A stretch of 8,228 bases of DNA from UMGS1225 sp034086705 (GTDB lineage Bacteria > Bacillota > Clostridia > Oscillospirales > CAG-272): NCBI GenBank assembly GCA_034086705.1, contig JAXDZV010000059.1:1-8228 (forward strand). The letters run 5' to 3'. Shown piece after piece: positions 1 to 6,249 of the stretch. Made by a program: the position numbers and the translations under genes. The notes beneath the pieces were generated by a model, which made no database searches, had not been told where the DNA came from, and saw only the letters and a list, made by a program, of their open reading frames with translations. The first letter of the stretch is position 1. Every line of letters begins with the position of its first letter.

Positions 1-435
1 GAAAAGCAGACTCGGCAGTATTTAGAGTATGTTCAAAAACTGTACCGCGCAGGAGAACTATATGATTGGGCAATCGTATTCAACGGGTGTGACAAAATGA
101 TTGGAACCTGCGGCTTTGCTTCTTTGGATACTGAAAACCGCAGCGGCGAAGCCGGATATGTTTTGCACCCCCATTTTTGGGGCATGGAAATCGCTAAGGA
201 AGCGCTTTTGCGTGTTATGCAGTTTGGTTTTACCGAATTGGGGTTGCACCGCATTGTCTGCAGACATATGCTCGGAAATGCGCAATCCGCTCGTGTGATG
301 GAAAAATGCGGCATGCAGTATGAAGGAACGAATCGGGAAAGTATTTATGTGAAGGGCGCATATCGGACTGTTGCTGTATATGCAATGCTACAAGAAGACT
401 TTACAAACAGAAATCAAATAGGAACGCATGCATAA
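1..435 (+). CDS. GNAT-family N-acetyltransferase, RimJ/RimL-like (5' end outside window)
   Basis: The reading frame is open from base 1 and ends at a TAA (433-435), so 144 C-terminal residues are present and the true start lies to the left. The visible part has the features of the RimJ/RimL-type (Acetyltransf_3) GNAT fold: a beta-strand pair ending in GEAGYVLHP, the acetyl-CoA pyrophosphate-binding turn in FWGMEIAKEAL (the family usually has wGxGxaxEA), and the late motif LGNAQSARVMEKCGMQYEG, which matches the NxxSxxvxeKxGFxxEG signature. Such enzymes transfer acetyl from acetyl-CoA to a protein N-terminus or a small amine. The substrate cannot be read from sequence. The glycine-poor acetyl-CoA loop (GMEIA) is slightly unusual. 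aroK follows after 16 bases, so the two are probably cotranscribed. The family call is firm; the substrate is unknown. Confidence 0.9.
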   Translation, partial: EKQTRQYLEYVQKLYRAGELYDWAIVFNGCDKMIGTCGFASLDTENRSGEAGYVLHPHFWGMEIAKEALLRVMQFGFTELGLHRIVCRHMLGNAQSARVMEKCGMQYEGTNRESIYVKGAYRTVAVYAMLQEDFTNRNQIGTHA

Positions 436-437
436 AT

Positions 438-444
438 GAGGAGG
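438..444 (+). promoter_or_regulatory. ribosome binding site of aroK, fixing a TTG start
   Basis: GAGGAGG is a near-perfect Shine-Dalgarno sequence seven bases before the TTG at 452. An ATG at 447 is in another frame and only three bases from the site, so it is not the start. No in-frame ATG exists nearby upstream of the Walker A motif. Confidence 0.8.
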
Positions 445-451
445 CGATGCC

Positions 452-979
452 TTGCAATACGGATTATCGATTTTTCCAATCGTACTGGTTGGTATGATGG
501 GAAGCGGAAAAACAACTGTCGCTAGGCACCTTGCTAAAAACCTTGCATGCGATTTTATAGATTTGGACAAAGAGATTTGCCGCGTAGCAGGTAAAAGTAT
601 TCGTACACTCTTTGATGAAGCCGGAGAAACACATTTTCGAGATTTAGAACAAGAGGTACTTGCAGCACTATTTCAGACATATCAGGACAACCGCATCATT
701 ATTGCCACCGGTGGCGGAACGGTACTGCGCGCAAAAAACCGGGCACTACTGGCTGAGCATGCCACAACCATTTGTTTGTGTCGTACACCACAGCATCTTC
801 AGAAATATCCTCGCACATTGGCGCGGCCACCGGTGAATGGTGATTTTGCACGGTATCAGCAACTTCTGCAGGAGCGAATGCCACTATATCGCAGCGTAGC
901 TTCCATGTTTATTTTAAATGACAATTCAGTGGAGGCCGCCCGCAGAATTCAAAGATTTTTGATCGCCAGAAAATCGTAA
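452..979 (+). CDS. aroK: shikimate kinase
   Basis: A cytoplasmic enzyme that phosphorylates the 3-hydroxyl of shikimate with ATP, the fifth step of the chorismate pathway to aromatic amino acids. The 175-residue length is normal for the family. Visible in order: Walker A loop GMMGSGKT (residues 14-21); shikimate-binding FIDLD (35-39, with D37 and D39); GETHFRDLE, with the conserved substrate-binding Arg at 63; the GGG loop at 87-89; the lid segment ARPPVNG around 124-130; and ERMPLY, with Arg142 near the adenine and shikimate sites. The lid normally reads RPLL and here reads RPPV, a mild deviation. The start is a TTG, chosen because GAGGAGG sits seven bases upstream. The gene stands outside any visible aromatic operon, directly after an acetyltransferase gene. 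Confident call. Confidence 0.96.
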   Translation: MQYGLSIFPIVLVGMMGSGKTTVARHLAKNLACDFIDLDKEICRVAGKSIRTLFDEAGETHFRDLEQEVLAALFQTYQDNRIIIATGGGTVLRAKNRALLAEHATTICLCRTPQHLQKYPRTLARPPVNGDFARYQQLLQERMPLYRSVASMFILNDNSVEAARRIQRFLIARKS

Positions 980-1092
980 ATTAGGCAGCCTTGTTTTGCG
1001 AAAATTCGGCCTAAGAATAGAAAGTGAAATAGCTGCGTTATATTTATTTTTTGATTATGATAAAAAATACGCGGAAAAGATATAAAAATCAG
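980..1092. other. intergenic spacer with two dyads between aroK and the Fe-S operon
   Basis: Two inverted repeats are visible. TTAGGC (981-986) pairs with GCCTAA (1009-1014) just after the aroK stop, but no T-run follows, so it is a poor intrinsic terminator. An AT-only dyad has arms TATTTTTT (1045-1052) and AAAAAATA (1062-1069) around a 9-base centre, 24 bases before the -35 box of the next promoter. It could be a protein-binding site or just AT-rich sequence acting as an UP element. No coding capacity is seen. Confidence 0.35.
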
Positions 1093-1121
1093 TTGCTTTT
1101 TGTATAGCCATATGGTAGACT
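1093..1121 (+). promoter_or_regulatory. sigmaA-like promoter of the sufC-sufB-mntP unit
   Basis: TTGCTT (1093-1098), a 17-base spacer and TAGACT (1116-1121), with AT-rich sequence upstream. Matches to consensus are 3/6 and 4/6, with ideal spacing. Transcription would begin near 1128, leaving a leader of about 47 bases before the ATG at 1175. This also argues against the in-frame TTG at 1133 as a start, because it would lie only about five bases into the transcript. Inferred from sequence alone. Confidence 0.5.
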
Positions 1122-1174
1122 AAAATGCAATCTTGATCGTCCCCATCAAGAAAAGGAAGAAGGAAATCAGTGTT

Positions 1175-1906
1175 ATGCTGCAACTCGAACATATAGATTG
1201 GCAAACCCCCAACGGTACGCCGATTTTGCAAGACTTGTCCCTTGTTATACCAGACGGGAAGCTTACCGTCATCACCGGTCCCAACGGAGGCGGTAAAACA
1301 ACGCTTGCCAAAATCATTTCCGGAGTGGAACTTCCCAGCAGCGGTAGAATTCTGTTAGACGGACAAGATATTACCGCTTTGGATATCACACAGAGAGCTA
1401 AGCTTGGAATCAGTTTTGCTTTTCAGCAACCGGTGCGTTTTAAAGGCATCACCGTCCGGCGTTTGCTTGAGCTTTCGTTTGGTGGGAAGGTCCCAGAAAG
1501 CCGTCTATGTGATACGCTGAGCGCCACGGGACTTTGTGCACGCGAATACCTTGATCGCGAAGTTGATGCAACATTATCGGGCGGAGAAATCAAACGAATT
1601 GAAATAGCAACCGTAATTGCACGGCATACCCGCCTTTCGGTCTTTGACGAACCAGAAGCCGGTATTGACCTTTGGAGCTTTTCCAATTTAATCGGCGTAT
1701 TTGAAAAATTGCGCGGAAAACTGGACGGTTCCATGGTAATTATTTCGCATCAAGAGCGCATTTTGAAAATCGCAGATGAGATTGCAGTAATTGCGGACGG
1801 AGGCGTTCAGCAAAGCGGCAGTGCAGATGAGATATTGCCGCAAATTCTCTCCGGACGAGATATTCATGCAAGCTGCATGAAGCAGGAGGCGATGTTTCAT
1901 GGATGA
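1175..1906 (+). CDS. sufC: SufC-like Fe-S assembly ATPase (SmsC type)
   Basis: A soluble ABC-type ATPase that would drive conformational change in the SufB-like scaffold encoded next to it during Fe-S cluster assembly. With the ATG at 1175 it has 243 residues, close to the usual SufC size. Visible motifs: Walker A GPNGGGKTT (35-43), Q-loop FAFQQP (Gln84-Gln85), signature LSGGE (134-138), Walker B LSVFDE (154-159), D-loop region AGIDLWS, and switch His192 in ISHQE. No membrane segments are present. The frame is open back to a TTG at 1133, but that codon lies almost at the predicted transcription start, whereas GAAGGA (1159-1164) is a usable binding site ten bases before ATG 1175. The FDEPEAGIDLWSF stretch resembles the minimal SMS branch rather than canonical SufC. 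The stop overlaps the next gene by eight bases, so translation is probably coupled. The family is certain; the SMS assignment is inferred from the two-gene arrangement and the short partner. Confidence 0.9.
   Translation: MLQLEHIDWQTPNGTPILQDLSLVIPDGKLTVITGPNGGGKTTLAKIISGVELPSSGRILLDGQDITALDITQRAKLGISFAFQQPVRFKGITVRRLLELSFGGKVPESRLCDTLSATGLCAREYLDREVDATLSGGEIKRIEIATVIARHTRLSVFDEPEAGIDLWSFSNLIGVFEKLRGKLDGSMVIISHQERILKIADEIAVIADGGVQQSGSADEILPQILSGRDIHASCMKQEAMFHG
1884..1889 (+). promoter_or_regulatory. ribosome binding site of the SufB-like gene, inside the upstream coding region
   Basis: AGGAGG lies nine bases before the ATG at 1899, within the last codons of the ATPase gene. The ATG at 1892 is out of frame and too close. 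The strong site supports equal, coupled production of both subunits. Confidence 0.75.
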
Positions 1907-2816
1907 AACCACCAAAGAACTTTTAAAGCTGGTAAGCGATTTTGACGGTACTTTTCACGGTGCATACAACATCCGTGTGGACGGGAGTTGTGCCGGCAGA
2001 CAATCCAGCGAACATATTAAAATCTATACAAAAGAGGATGCGCCAGGACTGGTGATCCGCGTAGATCCCGGCACAAAGGCAGAAACCGTTTCCATTCCCG
2101 CTTGTGTGACACACGGCAACATAGATGACCTGGTATACAATGATTTTTTCATCGGTGCTGACGCTGATGTTGTAATTGTTGCAGGGTGCGGTATTCACAC
2201 GGCAAACGGCGAGCCGGCGCGACACAATGGAATTCACCGCTTTGTTTTGGACAAAGGTGCCAAAGTGAAATATTTGGAAAAGCACATCGGGACCGGGTCA
2301 GGAAGCGGAAGCAGGACAATTGACCCGGTAACGGAAGCAATTCTCGGTGAGAATGCCGTAATGGAGATGGACACGGCACAAATCGGTGGCGTAGATCGCA
2401 CACTTCGGAAAACCAAAGCAACTCTGCAAGCAGGCGCCCGCCTTTTCATTCGGGAGCGAATTATGACCGAGCACACACAGCAAGCCGAAACGGAATTTGA
2501 AGTTACAATGGACGGTGCCGGCGCGGGTGTGGATTTGATCTCCAGATCTGTTGCCAAAGATCATTCCCATCAGAGTTATCGTTCTACCATTACCGGCAAC
2601 GCGCCCTGTACTGGTCATTCAGAATGTGATGCAATTTTAACAGGAGCCGGCACGGTAGATGCAGCGCCCGCGCTGAATGCACATCACGAAGATGCAGCAC
2701 TCATTCATGAGGCAGCGATTGGCAAAATTGCAGGAGAACAGATTGTAAAGCTGCGCACACTCGGGCTGACGGAAGCAGAAGCGGAAGCCACGATTATCGA
2801 CGGCTTTTTGGGGTAA
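1899..2816 (+). CDS. sufB: SufB/SufD-family Fe-S scaffold (SmsB type, minimal SUF)
   Basis: The scaffold partner of the preceding ATPase. At 305 residues it is far shorter than canonical SufB or SufD (usually over 400) and lacks their long N-terminal region. It keeps the repetitive beta-helix core, rich in Gly and Asp, and the C-terminal helical part that binds SufC: HEDAALIHEAAIGKIAGEQIVKLRTLGLTEAEA (263-295), including the conserved HEA (270-272) and a SufB-like GLTEAEA turn ending in GF. Five cysteines are present (31, 69, 97, 237, 243). C237 and C243 in APCTGHSEC are the most likely cluster or sulfur ligands by position. The segment after C243 (GAGTVDAAP) has no cysteine where canonical SufB carries its catalytic one, judged by eye. 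No sufD, sufS or sufU follows, so the pair would need sulfide or a sulfur donor from elsewhere. The start has AGGAGG nine bases upstream. The family is certain and the SMS subtype likely. Confidence 0.9.
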   Translation: MDETTKELLKLVSDFDGTFHGAYNIRVDGSCAGRQSSEHIKIYTKEDAPGLVIRVDPGTKAETVSIPACVTHGNIDDLVYNDFFIGADADVVIVAGCGIHTANGEPARHNGIHRFVLDKGAKVKYLEKHIGTGSGSGSRTIDPVTEAILGENAVMEMDTAQIGGVDRTLRKTKATLQAGARLFIRERIMTEHTQQAETEFEVTMDGAGAGVDLISRSVAKDHSHQSYRSTITGNAPCTGHSECDAILTGAGTVDAAPALNAHHEDAALIHEAAIGKIAGEQIVKLRTLGLTEAEAEATIIDGFLG

Positions 2817-2822
2817 GAACCT

Positions 2823-3407
2823 ATGCAATTATGGGAATTGCTTGTACTTGCCGTAGGGCTTGCGATGGATGCCTTCGCCGTATCCGTTTGCAAAGGGCTC
2901 AGCGTACCACAGTTGCGTGCAAAGCACTACGGCGTAGTTGGCCTGTGCTTTGGGGGGTTTCAGGCATGTATGCCCTTGCTGGGATATTTTTTGGGCAGCC
3001 GATTCCAAAGTCTGATCGAACGGATTGACCATTGGATTGCGTTTGCATTACTGATGCTAATCGGCATAAATATGCTTCGCGAATCATTTGGCCCTGATGA
3101 GGTCTTGGATGCTGATTTTTCACTACGTGCCATGCTGCCGCTCGCCATTGCAACAAGTATAGATGCTCTAGCCGTCGGTATCACTTTTGCCTTTTTGCAA
3201 GTGAACATTTTTCCCGCGGTTTCCTGTATCGGCGTTATTACCTTCCTATTGTCCATTCTTGGTTTGAAGTTGGGCCATATTTTTGGTGCAAAATATCGCG
3301 CGAAAGCCGAATTGGCAGGCGGCATCGTTTTAATTCTAATGGGGACCAAAATTCTTTTGGAGCATTTGGGTGTGTTCGAGAAAATCGGCTCTTTGCTACA
3401 TAAATAA
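2823..3407 (+). CDS. mntP: manganese efflux pump MntP
   Basis: A small inner-membrane exporter that removes excess Mn2+. The 194 residues form two homologous halves of three helices each. The first half begins VGLAMDAFAVSVCKGL, with membrane-embedded Asp16, and the second repeats it as IATSIDALAVGITFAF. Both Asp-containing motifs are hallmarks of the MntP (YebN, DUF204) family, as are LMLIGINMLRESF and GGIVLILMGTKILLEHLG in matching places of each half. The start ATG is six bases after the sufB stop. GGGGT overlapping that stop is the only ribosome binding site, so the gene probably depends on readthrough from sufC-sufB. mntP genes often carry their own Mn-sensing yybP-ykoY leader; there is no room for one here. 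Expression would then follow the Fe-S operon, linking Mn export to Fe-S assembly. Confident call. Confidence 0.95.
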   Translation: MQLWELLVLAVGLAMDAFAVSVCKGLSVPQLRAKHYGVVGLCFGGFQACMPLLGYFLGSRFQSLIERIDHWIAFALLMLIGINMLRESFGPDEVLDADFSLRAMLPLAIATSIDALAVGITFAFLQVNIFPAVSCIGVITFLLSILGLKLGHIFGAKYRAKAELAGGIVLILMGTKILLEHLGVFEKIGSLLHK

Positions 3408-3419
3408 GACGTGCGATAC

Positions 3420-3460
3420 AAAGGCCGCATCATGTGCAAAATGCACATGATGCGGCCTTT
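3420..3460. terminator. 19-bp perfect hairpin between convergent operons, probable bidirectional terminator
   Basis: Arms 3420-3438 and 3442-3460 are perfectly complementary around a 3-base AAA loop. The arms start with AAAGGCC and end with GGCCTTT, so each strand shows only three Ts, and these lie inside the stem. The site is 12 bases after the mntP stop and 35 bases after the stop of the opposing membrane-protein gene, which fits a shared terminator. The lack of a free U-tract on either side is atypical. A dispersed palindromic repeat is the alternative. Confidence 0.7.
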
Positions 3461-3495
3461 GCGCCGCGTATTCCATTCCTTAAATAAAACAACAA

Positions 3496-4293
3496 CTATT
3501 GCTTTTTACCAATCCCCTTTTTGCGTATGCGCTTTTCAAAGCAGGTTACCAGAAAACCACTAAAATCTAAACAAATTTGCCCAAGGAAAAAGAAAATCAA
3601 AACAAATAGAAATGGTTTAATAAAAGTAAAAAACTCTTGCGTATTTTGGAAAAAACCAAGCACCGTATAATCCGAGATTGCCTGTAGAAATGCCGGAACC
3701 AAACTGAAAAGAGCTATTAGACAATTCATAAAAAAATAAACTTTATGCAGAGGGTTCTTTTTTTGTTCCCATATTTTCAGCGGAATGCCGACACGCATCA
3801 CAGCATGATTGGTATGCGTTGTGCGATATACTGCGCAAAAACCAGTTAAAATGATAACCTCTAATAATCGCACGCCGAGATTCATCAGCAGAACCGGGTA
3901 TTGATTACACACAATACTCTCAAAAGCAATGGAAAATGTATACTGAACGCAAAGCGCAAACAGTGCCCCGCATTGTTGCAAAAAAACCTGTCCCAGTGCG
4001 AGCCAAACAAATGCAGCGCTTTTGCGGAGACCCCATCGTATCACTGTATAACCAAGCAATCCCATACAGATGAAAAACAGCACAGGATCCAGCACACCAC
4101 TCGTCCAGGTTAGAAATGTGTAAAGTGCCGGATGCAAGACATCGTTTGCAAAATAAGCTGCACCTGCAGACAAAACAAAAGAAATCAAAATGGTGCCGGG
4201 TAACATACACAATAAAAAAAGATACAGCACATACCGATGCAGCAATTTTTCCTCTGCAAAAAAAGATGCTGCGCGTTTGTCATTATGATTCAT
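3496..4293 (-). CDS. polytopic membrane protein of unknown function
   Basis: I do not recognise this 265-residue protein. It has about six hydrophobic segments, near residues 21-48, 66-86, 93-125, 132-156, 184-208 and 225-252. A charged loop (156-184, containing KIWEQKKNPLHK) lies between the fourth and fifth. The C-terminus is very basic (EKRIRKKGIGKKQ), which by the positive-inside rule puts it, and probably the N-terminus, in the cytoplasm. No catalytic or transporter motif is evident, although it is rich in Phe and has several Cys. The ATG overlaps the yqgF stop by 11 bases and has AAAGGAG (4304-4310) upstream, so it is translated as the last gene of the trkA-trkH-yqgF unit. A role in K+ or envelope physiology is only a guess from position. 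The existence of the gene is well supported by length, overlap and ribosome binding site. Confidence 0.8.
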   Translation of the reverse strand: MNHNDKRAASFFAEEKLLHRYVLYLFLLCMLPGTILISFVLSAGAAYFANDVLHPALYTFLTWTSGVLDPVLFFICMGLLGYTVIRWGLRKSAAFVWLALGQVFLQQCGALFALCVQYTFSIAFESIVCNQYPVLLMNLGVRLLEVIILTGFCAVYRTTHTNHAVMRVGIPLKIWEQKKNPLHKVYFFMNCLIALFSLVPAFLQAISDYTVLGFFQNTQEFFTFIKPFLFVLIFFFLGQICLDFSGFLVTCFEKRIRKKGIGKKQ

Positions 4294-4726
4294 TCCGTCC
4301 CCGCTCCTTTTTCAGCAAATCAAGATAGTCCTGCAGAATAATTTGCGCAGAAAGTGTGTCCACAACACCCTTTCGCTTCTTGCCGTGTGTACCGGTTTCA
4401 TTCAAAAATCGATGTGCCTCACAGGTGGAAAGTCGTTCGTCAAATAAAACAATATCGGCCTTGGTGTATGTACGCAAAAGGTCACGAAAAGCACGAATTT
4501 TTTCGCAGCGCTCCCCCTGACTGCCATTCATATTTACGGGATTCCCGAGCACAATGCATGATACTTCATATTTTTCCGCAGCCATTGCAACCTGCCGTGC
4601 GATCTCAACATCCCACTTGCTTTGGATGACACCAATGCCACCTGCTAAAAAACCCGTTGGATCTGAAACAGCGAGACCGGTTCTTGCGTCTCCAAGATCC
4701 ACGCCGAGTATGCGCATATTTTTCAT
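4283..4726 (-). CDS. yqgF: RNase H-fold nuclease YqgF/RuvX (putative Holliday junction resolvase, pre-16S rRNA processing)
   Basis: A small cytoplasmic nuclease of the RuvC/RNase H superfamily. In bacteria it is linked to maturation of the 5' end of 16S rRNA and was earlier annotated as a Holliday junction resolvase. The 147-residue length is typical. The acidic triad is visible: Asp10 in GVDLGDARTGLAVSD, Glu97 in DERLST, and Asp123 in VDTLSAQIILQDYL. The family loop VLGNPVNMNGSQGER occupies 59-73. The ATG at 4726 is preferred over Met4 because AGAGGT sits nine bases upstream of it. The gene follows trkH after 41 bases with no clear promoter, and its last 11 bases overlap the membrane-protein gene. 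In many Bacillota yqgF sits between small yrzL and yrzB genes, so placement behind a K+ uptake pair is a different arrangement. Confidence 0.95.
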   Translation of the reverse strand: MKNMRILGVDLGDARTGLAVSDPTGFLAGGIGVIQSKWDVEIARQVAMAAEKYEVSCIVLGNPVNMNGSQGERCEKIRAFRDLLRTYTKADIVLFDERLSTCEAHRFLNETGTHGKKRKGVVDTLSAQIILQDYLDLLKKERGRNES

Positions 4727-4767
4727 ACTATAGGTACCTCTTTGCAGTATTAAAACGGGTCACAGTT

Positions 4768-6216
4768 TTAGCGTCTATGCCAAGTCGATGGCGCTAACAG
4801 AATCAAAATTGGAAACAACTCCAAACGTCCCGCCAGCATATCAAAAATCAAAACCAGTTTTGAGAGCCAGCCATAGCAGGCAAAATTGCCGCTGGGCCCT
4901 ACCTCACCCAATCCGGGACCGATATTATTTAAGCAGGCAAACACTGCAGAGAGATTGGTTTCGATACTCATCCCGTCAAAGGAGATAATCAGCCAGCTGA
5001 TCAATAGCAGCGCTATATATGTGACAAGATACAAAGTGGTTGCTTTTGCAACTTCTTCACTTATAACCATACCATCCGTACGAATCAGATTCACGCTCTG
5101 GGGATGGAGCAGTTTTTTAAGATTACGCTTAATACTTTTCCACAGCAATACAATCCGGGCACATTTCAGCCCACCGCCTGTACTGCCTGCACATGCGCCG
5201 ACGACCATCAACAATAAGAGAATTGTTTTCGACAACGCCGGCCACTGGTTGAAGTCAGAAGTCGTAAAACCGGTGGTTGTCATAATACTGCTGACCTGAA
5301 AAGCAGCATGCCGTAAGGCCTGCTGTAGCGTTCCCGAAAACGGAAGAATATTCCAGGTTATAATACCCGTGGATAAGATCGCTAAAACACAGTAAAGGCG
5401 AAATTCTTCGCTCTTTAAAATATTCCGGATTTGTCCGGAAATCAACCAATAATAGAGCGTGAAGTTTATACCGAATAAGAACATAAAAACCGTTGTGACA
5501 ATCTGCAAATAGGGGCTGTAGGACGCGAGGCTATCTGCTCGAAGACCAAATCCACCAGTTCCTGCGGTTCCGAAAGCTGTACATATACTCTCAAAAAAAC
5601 TCATACCGCCGACAAGTAAGAAAATAACATTACACACAGTCAGTGTTATATATAACAAGTACAAAATCACAGCGGTGTGTTTGATTTTGGGTACCAACTT
5701 ACTGACATGGGGGCCCGGACTTTCCGCGCGCAGTAGATGCAATGCGAAACCGCCTTTCTCATTTTTGACAATTGCTAAGAGAAATACGAGAACGCCCATT
5801 CCTCCAAGCCAGTGACTGAATGACCGCCAAAGCAGCGCCCCACGCGACAATTGTTCCACATTGCTTAGAATAGAAGAACCGGTCGTTGTGAAACCTGATA
5901 CAATTTCAAATACAGCATCGAGCAAAGATGGGATTTCGCCGGAAATCCAAAACGGCAATGCGCCGAAAAAACTCATAACAATCCATGCAAGACCGACACA
6001 TACAAACCCTTCTCGAACATAAAAGGTATGGTTTGCATGCCTGCCAAGCAACCACAATCCTGCTCCGACAACAGCGGTCAATACAGAGCTTACCATAAAC
6101 GCAAGGGCAGTATGCAATACACCATCATACAAACATAAAGCTGCAGGTGGCAGCAAAAAAATGCCTTCCAACACCAGAATCTGTCCAATAAAGCGTGAAA
6201 TGATACGATAATTCAT
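4768..6216 (-). CDS. trkH: Trk-type K+ uptake membrane subunit TrkH
   Basis: The ion-conducting membrane subunit of the Trk potassium uptake system. It has 482 residues, essentially the length of well-studied TrkH proteins and longer than typical KtrB. Four pore-loop repeats are visible, each with a filter glycine: TTTGSS (110-115), TAGTGGFG (217-224), TTTGFTT (313-319) and NIGPGLG (431-437). Further signatures are SHWLGGMGVLV (134-144), the STGGGLKCARI gate region (345-355) and MLAGRLELFP (460-469). Extra N-terminal helices (8-58), characteristic of TrkH, precede the first repeat. The ATG at 6216 lies 33 bases after the trkA stop, with only a weak purine run (AAGAAAGAGAA) as ribosome binding site. 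A start-stop ATGTAA sits two bases before the true ATG, probably by chance. The gene would work with the trkA product encoded just upstream. Confidence 0.96.
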   Translation of the reverse strand: MNYRIISRFIGQILVLEGIFLLPPAALCLYDGVLHTALAFMVSSVLTAVVGAGLWLLGRHANHTFYVREGFVCVGLAWIVMSFFGALPFWISGEIPSLLDAVFEIVSGFTTTGSSILSNVEQLSRGALLWRSFSHWLGGMGVLVFLLAIVKNEKGGFALHLLRAESPGPHVSKLVPKIKHTAVILYLLYITLTVCNVIFLLVGGMSFFESICTAFGTAGTGGFGLRADSLASYSPYLQIVTTVFMFLFGINFTLYYWLISGQIRNILKSEEFRLYCVLAILSTGIITWNILPFSGTLQQALRHAAFQVSSIMTTTGFTTSDFNQWPALSKTILLLLMVVGACAGSTGGGLKCARIVLLWKSIKRNLKKLLHPQSVNLIRTDGMVISEEVAKATTLYLVTYIALLLISWLIISFDGMSIETNLSAVFACLNNIGPGLGEVGPSGNFACYGWLSKLVLIFDMLAGRLELFPILILLAPSTWHRR

Positions 6217-6249
6217 ATTTACATGATTCTCTTTCTTGTGATCGGTGCA

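Noticed and set aside
981..1014. TTAGGC/GCCTAA stem after aroK as an intrinsic terminator
   Set aside because: The loop is 22 bases and no T-run follows on either side, so terminator function is not supported.
1133..1174. In-frame TTG extension of the SufC-like gene by 14 residues
   Set aside because: The TTG lies about five bases after the predicted transcription start and has no ribosome binding site. The ATG at 1175 has GAAGGA upstream, and the extension (basic, IVPIKKRKKEISV) is not a normal SufC N-terminus.
2149..2618. Minus-strand reading frames opposite the SufB-like gene
   Set aside because: These are antisense shadows of a clear coding region, with no ribosome binding sites or recognisable domains.
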